From Psychrobacter sp. JCM 18901 (GTDB lineage Bacteria; Pseudomonadota; Gammaproteobacteria; Pseudomonadales; Moraxellaceae): a stretch of 64,000 bases of DNA. This document shows positions 40,919-52,107 of this stretch, in pieces. The notes beneath the pieces are model-generated. The model worked only from the letters and a program-made list of their open reading frames with translations. It was not told where the DNA came from and did no database searches. Position 1 is the first letter of the stretch. Each line of letters begins with the position of its first letter. The stretch spans positions 1 to 64,000 of the forward strand of contig NZ_BAWH01000004.1 in NCBI RefSeq assembly GCF_000586435.1, written 5' to 3'. Made by a program: the position numbers and the translations under genes.

Positions 40919-41923
40919 CTAACCTTCCATCTCACCAACCAACCATTTTTCAAAATCGCTCACTTGCGTTGCCAATTCAGGTTGCGCTATTGCTAGGTCA
41001 TCGAGCTTGTTTTTAATCTCAGGCTTATTATATTTAACGCCAGTCAATGTCTTTTTAAGCAGATCAATAAGTTCAACATTTAGCGCGTCAGAGAAAATGA
41101 CAACCTCTGTAATCATTGCCTGCTTCACATCCATATGCACATCCATCATGCCCCAATCAAAGCGTGTCTCGATATGATGGGTGAACTCAGGCGTTTTACC
41201 AAAGCGCAATCCCAGTCTGCCATCTGTTGATAGTAAGCGTTTAGCGTCGGCTGCTTAGCAAGGCTAGCCTCATCTAATTGCTCGACCTGTGCACTCTCTC
41301 CATGATATTCACAGAACGCTTCGATAATCGCATCAGACAATGTCTCGTGATTGATAGCCTCATTAAAATCTACCAAGTTTGCTACGCGAGCGCGCACAGA
41401 TTTGATGCCTTTTGCTTTGAGCTTTAGTGGATGCGGATTCAGATAATCGCCAAGCTTTTGCATGTTGGCATTGACCAGCAATGTGCCATGATGAAAGCTG
41501 CGATCGGCGGCATGTCTAAATGCGCTGCCCGATATTTTGCGGTCACTGACCTGCATATCGTTACGACCAGACAGCGTGGCGTCTATGCCGAGTTTCTTAA
41601 GCGCATTAATGATGACGGTGAAGTTTGCTTCTTGGTCGTAAGCATCACTGGGTGATAAAAAAAGTAAAATTGGTATTGCCCAAGTCATGGAATACTGCGC
41701 CGCCGCCGCTCTGACGCCGCGCTAAAAATACATCGTCTGCTTCCATCTTATCGGTTTTGCACTCTACCCATGGATTTTGCGAGCGTCCAATAACCACGGT
41801 TTCAGAGTTACGCCATAAAAATAGGGTATGCGAGTCGGGATTAAGCGTATTAAATATCCAATCCTCGGTGGCAAGATTAAACCAAGGATTGGTCACAGCA
41901 GACTTTAGGATGCGCAGTTTCAT
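40919..41923 (-). CDS. lplA: Lipoate--protein ligase A, two frame breaks
   Basis: Attaches lipoate to E2 and H proteins using ATP, salvaging exogenous lipoate. The catalytic domain starts [22 protein letters not shown] with [16 protein letters not shown] and [20 protein letters not shown]; then [28 protein letters not shown] (lysine and His motifs), and the small C-terminal domain [18 protein letters not shown]. Breaks are a T7 run at 41657-41663 (T6 needed) and one missing G near 41207. Restored length is about 335 residues, normal for LplA. Monocistronic on the minus strand. Confidence 0.92.
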
Positions 41924-42203
41924 GTATTTGACTCGTTAATAAACTGGGTTGGTAAGTAGGTTTTATAAATAAGTAGCATCATTCTTACCGATGCAGGGTT
42001 GTAATTCAATGGCTGTCTAACAGGGAGGTTGATTTTATCAGTGGCTTTGACAGTGGTGAAGACATTGAGTATATAGAAAAAACGGTGAGAGAACTTCATA
42101 GAGGATGGGGCTAAGGTTGATGCTTCAGTTTTTAGCGGGCGGCAATAAAAGCCAAGCAAAACACTCAGCTTTATTGCACTATAAATTGCTAGAGTACTCT
42201 GCT

Positions 42204-42623
42204 CTATTTAGCACAAATCTCCCACTGCGATTTTGTACTAAGATAACATTGCATAACCGCTTTACCAGACTGCGCATAGGCATCACTGACGATACGCTGA
42301 TTAGTCGGCAGACGATATCTGATGATCGCGGGCTCGTCATTGATGGTGGTCGTCCATCCAGTCACTTCATTACGGTCATTATAGTTTGCGCTGGTAGAGG
42401 TCGCCATTTTGCCAAACCCTGGCAGGTTATAGGAGACCTGTCTAAAACTATAACTCATCGCTGCACCCTCAGCGCCCTCATACTGACAGTTTAGCTTTTT
42501 TTGTAGTTTATCTTGTTTATAAACATAGCAAGTGGTCTCATCTGAGAACTGACCAACCCCGCAAAAACCTGCCGTTGCAACTGATATCATACCGATAAAT
42601 AACGCTATCCTTTTCATAATCAT
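42204..42623 (-). CDS. Small exported protein of unknown function
   Basis: I do not recognise this gene. The 139-residue product has a signal peptide (MKRIALFIGMISVATAGFC) and four to five cysteines in the mature part (TCYVYK, NCQYEG, MQCYL, EICAK), suggesting a periplasmic or secreted disulphide-bonded protein. Codon use looks like that of neighbours. The start may be the second ATG (residue 3). It stands alone between lplA and the EamA exporter, with about 280 nt and 600 nt of non-coding DNA on either side. Confidence 0.65.
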   Translation of the reverse strand: MIMKRIALFIGMISVATAGFCGVGQFSDETTCYVYKQDKLQKKLNCQYEGAEGAAMSYSFRQVSYNLPGFGKMATSTSANYNDRNEVTGWTTTINDEPAIIRYRLPTNQRIVSDAYAQSGKAVMQCYLSTKSQWEICAK

Positions 42624-43221
42624 TCCTCAATAATTTATAAATCCTACTAATGATGTTTGCCATCTATTTTGTGTATTGCCAAATGCTAACCAATACTTTT
42701 TAGATAGTAGAAAATTAGTGAACAAATATCAACTAATATATTTACGTAAAACTTGAATTGATTTATCAGAGCTACTTTTAACAACAGTATTATTAAGAGT
42801 AGCTGACGTAGAACAGGGTTATAAGAAGAGTTTACTATGACTGTGGATCTGTTTTTATAGGTATTGAACTGATTGTTTACTTAAGGATGACTTTGGAGTT
42901 CTTTAGTATGTGAATAGAAAGGCGCTGGGATAGGCTAAAGTATAGGAAATATAGGATAGGCGCTGCTTACTGTATGCTGCTTAATGAAAAGGATTTGTCC
43001 AAATTTACAGATTATCAAAAAGGTGAAAACCTTAAAACTGTGCTAGGAAAATTAATAAGTGGATAAAAACTCACTATAAATTTTATAAAAAATTACCCAT
43101 CAAACAATTAAAAAGTTATCATCATGAGTTTTTAATCACATGATAATTTTTACAACGCATCAGACGCTTATGACCGACACGAGTTGGTAAACGCAGTCTA
43201 AGCGCTTAATAGGATTACCCA
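42624..43221. other. AT-rich intergenic region, no gene seen
   Basis: About 600 bp with many stop codons in all frames. Only short direct repeats (such as AGGATAGG/ATAGGCTAAAG near 42950) are visible, and no tRNA, terminator or convincing small ORF. Confidence 0.4.
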
Positions 43222-44151
43222 ATGACCAACCGTGACCTCATCATCTTTGTGACGCTCTCTTTTATGTGGTCACTCTCTTTCGTTTTTTATCGTATTGGCG
43301 TGCCTGAGTTTGGCTCATTGGCATTCGCAGCTTGCGTGTGATATTCGCCGGATTGGTCATGTTGGTCTTTGTATTGCTCAATAAGAAAAACAGAGTAGGC
43401 ATCAAGGAGCATTGGAAAATGCTAGCGCTCGTTGGCTTGTTTTCAGCAGCGCTGCCTTTTGTGTTGTTCTCGTTTTCCGCGCAATCAGTGAACGCAGGCG
43501 TGCTAGCCGTGCTAAATGCTTCTGTACCGATGATGAGTGGTTTTATCGCTAGAGTCTTCTTTAAAGATAGGCTATCGAAAAAAACAAGCACTCGGTTTGG
43601 TCATTGGGGTGATTGGGGTAATCATACTGATGAGCGAAAGCTTGTTTGGTGGCGGCGAGCCAGGCAAAGGATTGATCGAAGGACTCCTACCGATGGGCTA
43701 CGCGCTACTAGCCTGTGTAGGTTATGCGCTTGGGGCCAACATCACTAAAAACTATCTGTACGAAGTATCGCCAGTCGCTATCACCGCAGGCTCGCTCATT
43801 ATCGGTAGTATCATTATGCTGCCTGTAGCCTTTAATGAGTTCCCTTATGGTAAAGATATCAGCATAAAGGCATGGGTTTCGGTGATCTGTATTGGTGTGT
43901 TTTCAACCGCCATTGCCCTTATTTTTATGAATCAGTTGATCAAAAATATTGGGCCAACGCGTGCCACGAGTATCACGTTAGTCATTCCAATTTTTGCGAT
44001 TATTTTGGGCTATCTATTGCTTGGCGAGGCGCTAAATATACAAGCCATCATTGGTTCGATTGTGATATTGATCGGCACGTATCTGTCACTAGAGCTGTCA
44101 ATTAAGAAAATGCTAAAGCCGAAAGACAAGACCCAGACGAACAGTATTTAA
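43222..44151 (+). CDS. EamA/DMT-superfamily transporter, two frame breaks
   Basis: A ten-helix inner-membrane exporter of the drug/metabolite transporter superfamily, about 308 residues when joined. The first EamA repeat has FVTLSFMWSLSFVFYRIGVPEFG and the second LLPMGYALLACVGYALGANITK. The pattern AILGYLLLGEALNIQAIIGS near the C-terminus is typical. Breaks are a missing base near 43330 (LAFAALRVIFAG expected) and a coding A7 run at 43578-43584 (SKKQALGLVIG with A6). Substrate unknown; relatives export amino acids, purines or other metabolites. Confidence 0.85.
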
Positions 44152-44392
44152 GGCTTAGTAAACAGTCTTCGTAGTAAATAAATACGAAGATTTGTATAGA
44201 TGAATATTACTGTATCTGTTTGTAAATATTGCTTGGAATAATGAAATCTGTTCCCTATAAAGGTAGGCGCTAAACGTAGATTTACTAATGATATTATAAG
44301 TTTTTCTAAACAGCATGCGATAATAATTAGTATGATTGATGGTTGCTATAACTAAAGATCATAGATAGCAGCAATAACCAATAGGACAGATT

Positions 44393-45497
44393 ATGGCACA
44401 CGATATTTTATTTGAGCCTGTAAAAATGGGCACACAAACGCTAAAAAAACCGCATTATGATGGCCCCACTGACACGTCTGCGTGCCGTTGAGCCAGGCGA
44501 TGTCCCTATCACATGGGCAGCAGAGTACTACTCGCAGCGTGCAGGGGCGGGCCTTGTCATCACTGAAGCGACGCAAGTATCGTTTCAAGCAAAAGGCTAT
44601 GCAGGCGCACCAGGGCTACATACTCAAGATCAAGTCACTGCATGGAAAGCCATCGTTGACAATGTCCATGCCAAAGGTGGCAAGATCGTCGTCCAGCTAT
44701 GGCACACAGGACTTGTCTCACATGAAAGCGTACAACCTGAACGCCGTGCGCCAATTTCAGCCTCAGATGTCGATGTAGGTATCCGTACCTCATTGCGTGA
44801 TAGTGACAACCAAGCCATTCGCGCGGATGCCACGCCGCCGCGCCCAGCCAGTCTTGATGAGATTCAGCAAGTGGTTACTGACTTTGCGCATGCAACCAAG
44901 TGCGCGCAGGAAGCGGGGTTTGATGGTATTGAGATTCATGGCGCGCATGGTTATTTGCTGCATCAGTTTTGGGCCGAGCATACCAATCAACGTGATGATG
45001 AATACGGCGGTAGCCGCGAAAACCGTGCGCGCTTGACGCTTGATGTTATCGATGCATGTGTGGATGCTTGGGATGCAGATCACGTGGGTATTCGTATTTC
45101 ACCACTGGGCACATTCAACAATGTTGAGGGAGGCTACGAAGAAGACGATAACATTTGGCTGATTGAACAAATCAATAAGCGTGGTCTAATGTATTTGCAT
45201 CTGTCAGAGCCAGATTGGGCAGGTGGTACGCCGTATAGCGATGAGTTCCGTCAGCGTGTCCGTGATGCGTTCGATCAGACCATCATCGCGGCGGGTGGCT
45301 ATGATGCGGACAAAGCTGAGAAGAACATCAAAGCAGGCTATATCGATGCGGTAGCATTCGGTCGTGATTATATTGCCAACCCTGATCTCGCTGAACGTAT
45401 TCAAGAGGGCGCACCGCTCAACGAGCAGCATCCAGAGAGCTTCTATGGTGGCAGCACGGTTGGCTACACTGATTATCCGTTTATGAATGAAGTGTAA
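44393..45497 (+). CDS. Alkene reductase (NemA-like Old Yellow Enzyme), frame broken at 44443-44449
   Basis: An FMN-dependent ene-reductase of the N-ethylmaleimide reductase/xenobiotic reductase type, about 367 residues. It has MMAPLTRLRA, GAGLVITEATQVS, VQLWHTGLVSH, the substrate-binding His-Gly-Ala-His segment IEIHGAHGYLLHQFWAEHTNQR, and ENRARLTLDVIDA. The start lies at 44393 (MAHDILFEPVKMG), out of frame by an A7 run; with A6 the text reads TLKNRIMMAPLTR. AGGAC precedes the ATG. It reduces activated C=C bonds or nitro compounds with NAD(P)H; physiological substrate unknown. Confidence 0.92.
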
Positions 45498-45548
45498 GCA
45501 ATTATCCATCCGTCAGTATCACTGAATAGGCAGACAAACGCGTTATAA

Positions 45549-45592
45549 AAAGCCCTTTGACTATCGATAGTTAGAGGGCTTTTTTTACGCAT
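45549..45592. terminator. Bidirectional terminator between nemA-like gene and pirin
   Basis: The stem AAAAAGCCCT with AGGGCTTTTTT encloses a further small palindrome (ACTATCGATAGT) and is followed by T7. It lies between convergent genes. Confidence 0.85.
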
Positions 45593-45601
45593 TTATTTTG
45601 A

Positions 45602-46566
45602 TTAATATCCAAAATTGCCTGTTTGATAATCACGGAACGTTTGTCGTAGCTCATCTTGGGTATTCATCACAAAGAGGCCGTGACCTACGATAGGTTCACC
45701 GATTGGCTCGCCGCTTAGCAGTAGCAATTTGATAGGTGTGTCTTCATCGGTAGTTGCAGGGTAGGTCAATTCGATAGTATCAGTAGCAGGTAATGATGAA
45801 TGTTCAGATTGAGTGCCTACATGATTTCGAATAGGCGCTGAAAATTCAATTAGGCTGCCTGCGCTGACGGCTGTACCGTTGACCAATATTTGACCTTCTT
45901 GTACCAGGAGTAGGGTATTGTGCGTTTTCGGTACTTGTAGCGTGGTTGTACCTGCTGTATGTAGCTCAATATCCCACATATTGACTGGCGTAAAGGTCGT
46001 TGCTGCTCCCGCTATCCCATGCCAGTCACCGGCAATAATGGCAGCTTGGCCGATGACAGTTTGCTCATCGCTATTGTCTATCAGGTCAACGATAGGCATA
46101 TCAGCACGTTTGATAGATTGGTATTTTGGGTCGGTCAGTTTATGGGCGCTTGGCAAGTTGACCCATAACTGCACCATACTAAATATACCACCACGTTGCC
46201 CAAAGGCTTCAGAGTGGAACTCTTCGTGCAGAATACCGCGACCAGCAGTCATCCACTGTACATCACCTTCTAAAATATCACCGCGCCCACCTGTCGAATC
46301 TACATGACTAATCTCACCTGCATAAGCAATGGTGACAGTTTCAAAACCTTTATGTGGGTGTTGACCAACGCCATGTGGCTGCATTTTATAAGCGGGGTTG
46401 GGTGAAAACGTTGTTGGCTTGGCATAGTCTAATAATAAGAAAGGATCAGTATGGCTATAATTAAGGTCTGGATTATCATCTAGATGACTGATCAGAGTTT
46501 TTACAAAAAAGCCGTCACCTACCAGTGCGACTCTTTTTCACCGTGAATGTGTTTAATTGAACGCAT
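45602..46566 (-). CDS. Pirin family protein, frame broken near 46522
   Basis: A bicupin protein of about 321 residues. The metal-binding N-terminal cupin is shown by HPHKGFETVTIAYAGEISHVDSTG, DVQWMTAGRGILHEEFH (His and Glu ligands) and AYKMQPHGVGQHPH; the C-terminal cupin by TLLLVQEGQILVNG and LLLLSGEPIGEPIVGHGLFVMN. The true start is the ATG at 46566 (MRSIKHIHGEKESHW), separated from the body by one missing G (expected WVGDGFFVKTL). Pirins of this type act as quercetinases or regulators; the exact role is unknown. Confidence 0.88.
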
Positions 46567-46731
46567 GGGTCACCTCATTAGTCTAATTAGAATTACTATC
46601 AATAGAAAAGCTATTATTAAGTAATACTACTATGAATATAAGAGTAGATTGTATGAGTTTTTATTACTATTTCATTCCTAGTGCTGTCGGCAGCGATTAA
46701 GCAAACGTTAAAAACTTATAAGTGTCCATGA

Positions 46732-48016
46732 TTAGACGATCTCACCACTCACAAAACCACTTGCCCATGCCCACTGAAAATTATAACCACCAAGCCAGCC
46801 GGTCACATCAAGCACTTCACCGATAAAGTATAAGCCGTCTTGTAAATTGCTTTGCATCGTTTTTGAAGAAACCTCATCAGTTTTGACGCCGCCGCGTGTG
46901 ACCTCAGCGGTACGGTAGCCTTCCGTGCCAGAAGGTTTGAGCTGCCAACCATTAAGGGTAATACCAAGCTCTGTGAGACGTTCGTCTTTAATATTAGCAA
47001 GCTCCGTATCTTTGATGTCTTCCCACAGATGCGTCTGTAGTGCTGCTAATAGCTTCTTGGGTAATGCATTATCTGTGTTTTCTGCCAATACGGTACGAAT
47101 AAGCTGGCGTGGATGTGACTTTTTGCGAGCAAGTAAAAGCTCAGTGACGTCTATTTCAGGCAACAAATTGATACTGATGGTTTCCCCAGTCTGCCAATAG
47201 TTGGAGAGCTGTAGCATGGCAGGGCCAGAGAGACCACGATGGGTAAATAGGACGGGCAATTTAAAAGAGATACGCTCGTTACTGGCAATAACTGGCAAAC
47301 TGATACCAGCCAAAGCACGGATAAGCTCGCCTGTTTTGTCAGTGAAGGTAAAGGGTACAAGGCTAGCGTCAGTTGGCACAAGAGTATGCCCGAACTGCTG
47401 CGCCAACTCATAGCCGATACCACTTGCTCCCATGGTCGGGATAGATAGTCCACCAGTGGCGATGACTAAAGACTCACAGCTATAGCCTGTTTGCGAAGAT
47501 TGAGTGCCGTTCGCAATGTCTTTTTTTACCAAGCTTTTTACTCGTCGTTAGATAAAAGCGCTCACCGTTATCATGAGCAGCAGTTTTAACGTGATCAATC
47601 TGAGCATTAAGCTTTACTTGTACGCCTACAGCCGTGCATTCATCTAGGAGCATAGACAAGATATCTTGTGCCGAGTCGTCACAGAACAGCTGACCGTGTT
47701 CGCGTTCATGGTAGGCAATCTTATGCGACTCTACCATGCCGATAAACTCCCAACTTGGGTAACGACTTAGCGCTGATTTGCAGAAGTGGGGATTGGCACC
47801 AATAAAGTGCTCAGGCTCTACAAAGTAATTGGTGAAGTTGCAGCGACCACCACCTGACATCAAAATCTTTTTACCAGCTTTATTGGCATGATCCAAAACC
47901 AATACGCGGCGACCGCGCCGTCCGGCAGTCAGTGCACAGTACAACCCTGAAGCGCCAGCACCAATAATAACGACATCATAGTGAGTATGGTTTTGTGCAT
48001 TGCGTTGATTAGTCAT
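46732..48016 (-). CDS. NAD(P)/FAD-dependent oxidoreductase of the BaiN/HI0933 (YhiN) family, frame broken at 47521-47527
   Basis: A flavoprotein of about 428 residues. The N-terminal FAD fold is YDVVIIGAGASGLYCALTAG, followed by AGKKILMSGGGRCNFTN, a family hallmark. The later part has LVIATGGLSIPTMGASGIGYELAQQFGH, FTHRGLSGPAMLQLSNYW and the C-terminal GEVLDVTGWLGGYNFQWAWASG. The break is a T7 run (A7 in the gene); with A6 it reads KKLGKKDIANGTQ. The start is set at the ATG at 48016 (MTNQRNAQ); the reading frame extends further upstream to 48136 but that part is poorly conserved. Function uncertain. Confidence 0.88.
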
Positions 48017-48468
48017 TGCGGTCTCGTAAAACGATGGGGTGAAAAAAAGTATAACCAGGCCAAGCATTGTTTTTATTAAAAACGCGGCTGACATTTTGTT
48101 AAATGAAGCAGTATGTTTAGTGTAGCTATTGTCCATATTTCACTAAAGGTTACAAGGATTAAATGCCCTAAGCCATACGCTGTTACCGTGTGATCACAAC
48201 CAGCTGTCATTTTAGTACTATCGTTATGATAGCTGCCCCTATAAATAGCATTATACGTACCAGTATAAGTACTAATATAATTATCTAAACATACAGATGT
48301 ACAGTGAAATTGTTATGTTTGGCTTTTGATGTCTTGCAACGGTCACGCTTATTTGTCAAACTAACGATGAGCGTCACACATTATGGAAGATGACTCTTAT
48401 TGCTTACATGGGGCGCGTCATAGACGTTTATCCGTGTAGGTCATAATAATTAAAAGGGACCCAACACT
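48017..48468. other. Divergent region upstream of acs
   Basis: It includes a possible N-terminal extension of the BaiN-type gene up to 48136 and the presumed acs promoter. No repeat, terminator or RNA gene is recognised. Confidence 0.4.
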
Positions 48469-50429
48469 ATGACTCAGAAATCATTTCCTATCTCAGCCGA
48501 GTTTATGGCTGCTGCCAATACCACACCTGATAAGTACCTTACAGACTACCAGCAATCTATCGAATCAGCCGAAGCAATTGATGCTTTTTGGGCGAAGCGT
48601 GCTGAGCTAATCGACTGGATAAAAAAACCGACTAAGGTCAGTAACGTCAATTATGACTTAGATGATTTTAGCATTAAATGGTTTGAGGATGGTGAGCTGA
48701 ATATTTCAGTCAACTGTCTCGATCGTCACCTCGAAGAAAACCCATACAAGCCTGCTATCATCTGGGAAGGCGATCACCCTTCGTTGCACAAAATCATCTC
48801 TTTTAAAGAGTTGCATGAAGCTGTCTGCCGCTTAGGTAATTCATTGCGCAAGCTTGGCGTTGTAAAAGGTGACCGCGTAACGCTATATATGCCGATGATA
48901 CCGGAAGCCATGGTAGCGATGCTGGCATGTGCGCGTATCGGTGCGGTACATTCAGTGGTGTTTGGTGGTTTTTCTGCCGAGAGTTTGGGTAATCGCTTGA
49001 TAGACAGTCGCTCAAAAGTTGTTATTACCGCTGACGAAGGTTTACGCGGCGGCAAGCACACACCGCTCAAAGCCAATGTCGATCACGCACTCGACATGGA
49101 TGGCACTGAGAGTGTCGAAAAAGTCATTGTCGTTCATCGTACGGGTAACTCTATACCGATGAGTGGGCGCCGTGATGTGTGGTATCACAATTTGGTCGAT
49201 GGTCAATCAGAGATCTGCGAGCCTGAAGTTATGAATGCCGAAGACCCACTATTTTTATTATATACTTCTGGCTCGACTGGTAAGCCAAAAGGTGTAGTGC
49301 ATACTACAGGCGGCTATATCACCTATGCTATCTCAACGTTCCGTGATGTTTTTGATATCAAAGAAGATGACGTCTACTGGTGTACGGCAGATGTGGGCTG
49401 GATTACTGGCCACACGTACTCAACCTATGCACCATTGGCCAATGGCACGACAACGGTAATGTTTGAAGGTGTACCAGAGCATCCAACATGGGCACGTATC
49501 GGTCATATCATTGATAAGCATGACGTGACCATCCTATACACTGCACCGACAGCTATTCGCGCGATGATGAAAGAGGGCGACGCTTTCGTTCGAGAGTCGG
49601 ATCGTTCTAGTTTGCGTCTGCTAGGTTCGGTCGGTGAGCCGATCAACCCAGAAGCGTGGGACTGGTACTACAATGTCGTCGGTGATGGTAAATGTCCTAT
49701 CGTCGATACATGGTGGCAGACCGAGACTGGTGGCATCTTAATGGCACCAATACCAGGCACGGTCGATCTCAAACCGGGCGCGGCAATGACACCACTATAT
49801 GGCGTCAAACCAGAAGTCGTCGATAGTGATGGTGCGATTTTAGAAGGCCCTGCAGAAGGCAATTTGGTGATCAGTAGCGGCTGGCCAGGCAGATGCGTAC
49901 TATCTACAATGACCATCCACGTTTCTTAAAGACCTACTTTAGCGATTATCCGGGTCATTATTTCACGGGTGATGGCGCTCAACGTGATGAAGATGGGCAT
50001 TACTGGATTACTGGTCGTGTCGACGATGTACTCAACGTGGCAGGGCATCGCTTGGGCACAGCAGAGATCGAGAGCGCCGTGGTTGCGCACCCTGCAACTG
50101 CTGAAGCTGCGATTGTCGGTATGCCGCATGAGATACGCGGTACAGGCATCTGTGCATTTATCATTCTAAAGTCAGGTGAAGAAAAGACCGACGATCTAAA
50201 AGCAGAATTAAAACGCCATGTGCGTGCTGAGATTGGACCAATTGCGACTTTAGATGCCATCTATATGGTCGATGCACTACCAAAAACGCGCTCAGGAAAA
50301 ATCATGCGCCGTATCTTGCGTAACCTTGCAGCAGGGCAATATGTAGGACTGGGCGACCTATCTACACTTGCTGATAGCTCAGTGATTAATGACTTGGTTG
50401 AAGAAGTCAAAGCGGGTCGTGGAGAGTAA
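48469..50429 (+). CDS. acs: Acetyl-CoA synthetase, frame broken near 49892
   Basis: Activates acetate to acetyl-CoA through acetyl-AMP. Motifs are [40 protein letters not shown] (AMP-binding), [52 protein letters not shown] and the regulatory catalytic lysine in [14 protein letters not shown], the site acetylated in other bacteria. The frame is lost after SSGWPGR, where one base is missing before ATGCGTACT. Reconstructed length is about 653 residues, standard for Acs. A ribosome site AAAGGGA precedes the ATG, and a terminator follows. Confidence 0.95.
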
Positions 50430-50510
50430 GTCAGCCTGCTAACGAACCTGTAGTGTTAAGGATAGTGACTCAATACTAGCCATTAATATTCATATATCGA
50501 AGTTAAATAA

Positions 50511-50548
50511 AAGCCATGTTATCGAGAATAGCATGGCTTTTTTTTACG
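50511..50548 (+). terminator. Rho-independent terminator of acs
   Basis: The stem AAGCCATG-TAT with ATA-CATGGCTT is followed by T7 to T8. Confidence 0.85.
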
Positions 50549-50712
50549 TAGACGATATTGATATTGGCGCATTTTGAAGGTTCAATAATGCTAACAAGAC
50601 AACATCGTTACCATTTTAATTGAGAATTAATTGACGAGCCACTCGGTACTTACTAGGCTAACTAATTAATATAGTAGCGACTCATAAATACTTTATAAGG
50701 TCCACTGTCATC

Positions 50713-51906
50713 ATGACTGATCATGCTTCGTGCTCAATTGCTCTATCTGCCCCAAAAATCGCCATCATCGGTGGTGGCCTAACGGGATTGCTCACAGCAA
50801 CACTATTAGAGCGCGCGTCAAACCAATCAAGCTCGTCATCTAACACCCCGCAAATCACTATCTTTGAAAAATCACGCAGTGTAGGCCGTTTAGCGACCCG
50901 TTATCGCAGCGATAGTAAAACTGATAAAAACTGGCAATGGTCGTTCGGTGCACAGTTTTTTACTGCGAAAACTGCTGTCTTTCAACAATTTATCGCGCCT
51001 TGGTTAGATACAGGGTTGCTACAGCCATGGTGTGCTGAAGTGATTGAGTTAACTCCTGCAAGTGACAATGGGCAACCGCCTAATATCCAAAGCAAAGAAC
51101 AATGGGACGCGGTGCATGCACGCTACATCAGTACACCGAAAATGACCAGTTGGGGCCGTGAATTGGCCGCCGCGCTCAAGCATACGACCATAATATTTAA
51201 GACCCGTGTCGCACCGCTCACTCAGTATTTGCAGTCTCAAAATCAGCAGCGGTCTCAGATCCAAATTTTTAATCAAAACAGCAAGCAAACTGAGCTATTT
51301 GACGAAACTGGAGCCAGTCTGGGCTGGTTTGATTGGGTTATTTGCACAGCGCCAAATGGTCAGGCGGTAGAGTTGATGGCAAATAGTAAGTTTAGTCAGC
51401 AAGACAAAATTACTAAACCACAAATGCAAGCCTGCTATACGCTGATGCTTGGCTGGGATGATGTGCAAAAACTACCTGAAACATTAAATGGCCAGCTAAC
51501 ACCGCAATGGGATGTCGCTTATTTAAATAGCGCTATTCTCGATAGAATATTTATTGAGCATCAAAAACCTGCCCATGGTGAGCTACTACCAAGTATCACC
51601 ATTCATGCACGTAATGACTGGTCAGAAGCTCACGTCGATGACGATATGGAGTCAGTCGAAGAACAATTATTACAGGCGGCAAAACAAGCATTAAATTGGA
51701 ATGAAGACAGCGCACCTAGCCAAACAGATTGTCATCGTTGGCGCTATGCAGCTACTATTGTAAATAAGGATGCTGAAGAGCTAGGCATATTAATCGATGC
51801 AACCAAGCAATGGATCGTCAGTGGTGACTGGTGTGCAAAAGGTAATATTGAGAGCTGCTATCGAATAGCGCAGCAAACCGTTAAGGCAATCATGCAAACG
51901 CAGTAA
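50713..51906 (+). CDS. Renalase-like FAD-dependent amine oxidoreductase
   Basis: A 397-residue flavoprotein, intact. The N-terminal dinucleotide fold is KIAIIGGGLTGLLTATLLER, followed by a FAD-binding EKSRSVGRLATRYR. FGAQFFTAKTAVFQQF corresponds to the GAQYFTAR block of bacterial renalase-type proteins, and the C-terminus has IVSGDWCAKGNIESCYRIAQQTV, the usual second FAD-contact motif. Bacterial renalases oxidise aberrant dihydro-NAD(P) forms; whether this one does is untested. The Ser/Thr-rich N-terminal loop is lineage specific. Cytoplasmic, monocistronic. Confidence 0.82.
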   Translation: MTDHASCSIALSAPKIAIIGGGLTGLLTATLLERASNQSSSSSNTPQITIFEKSRSVGRLATRYRSDSKTDKNWQWSFGAQFFTAKTAVFQQFIAPWLDTGLLQPWCAEVIELTPASDNGQPPNIQSKEQWDAVHARYISTPKMTSWGRELAAALKHTTIIFKTRVAPLTQYLQSQNQQRSQIQIFNQNSKQTELFDETGASLGWFDWVICTAPNGQAVELMANSKFSQQDKITKPQMQACYTLMLGWDDVQKLPETLNGQLTPQWDVAYLNSAILDRIFIEHQKPAHGELLPSITIHARNDWSEAHVDDDMESVEEQLLQAAKQALNWNEDSAPSQTDCHRWRYAATIVNKDAEELGILIDATKQWIVSGDWCAKGNIESCYRIAQQTVKAIMQTQ

Positions 51907-51972
51907 GCGTGATATCCATGCTCATTATTTTGCATCGTTTTACGATATCTGGGTTTAGCAAAACGTAAGTAA

Positions 51973-52073
51973 AAAAAGGCCCACAGAGGAGGTACTGTGG
52001 GCTGAGGAAAACGGGGCATGTATTAGCTACAAAGGCCGTGGTCAAGAGTTGTTGTAATTATTGGTGCTCTCTA
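51973..52073 (-). ncRNA. Candidate small regulatory RNA (about 100 nt)
   Basis: Between two plus-strand genes lies a minus-strand intrinsic terminator: a perfect 8-bp stem GCCCACAG/CTGTGGGC followed by T7 (51973-51979). Its loop reads TACCTCCT, so the RNA would display CCUCCU, complementary to Shine-Dalgarno sequences. About 100 nt upstream on the same strand is a promoter (52080-52107) with a Fur-box-like spacer. There is no ORF in the interval. The predicted transcript is C-rich and largely unpaired 5' of the terminator, as in many base-pairing sRNAs. Its identity with any known sRNA family was not established. Confidence 0.55.
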
Positions 52074-52079
52074 CTGTTA

Positions 52080-52107
52080 TTTATAAGGGTAATAATTATC
52101 AATACAA
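52080..52107 (-). promoter_or_regulatory. Promoter of the candidate sRNA with Fur-box-like sequence
   Basis: On the minus strand TTGTAT (-35) and TATAAA (-10) are spaced 16 bp. The sequence at 52088-52106 matches the classical 19-bp Fur consensus at 13 positions (core TAATAATTATCA), and it covers the spacer and the -35. This suggests iron-dependent repression; both calls are by eye. Confidence 0.5.

Noticed and set aside
51973-52107. Naming the candidate sRNA as ArrF or PrrF
   Set aside because: Size and apparent Fur control fit, but I cannot align it to either by eye and no search is available.
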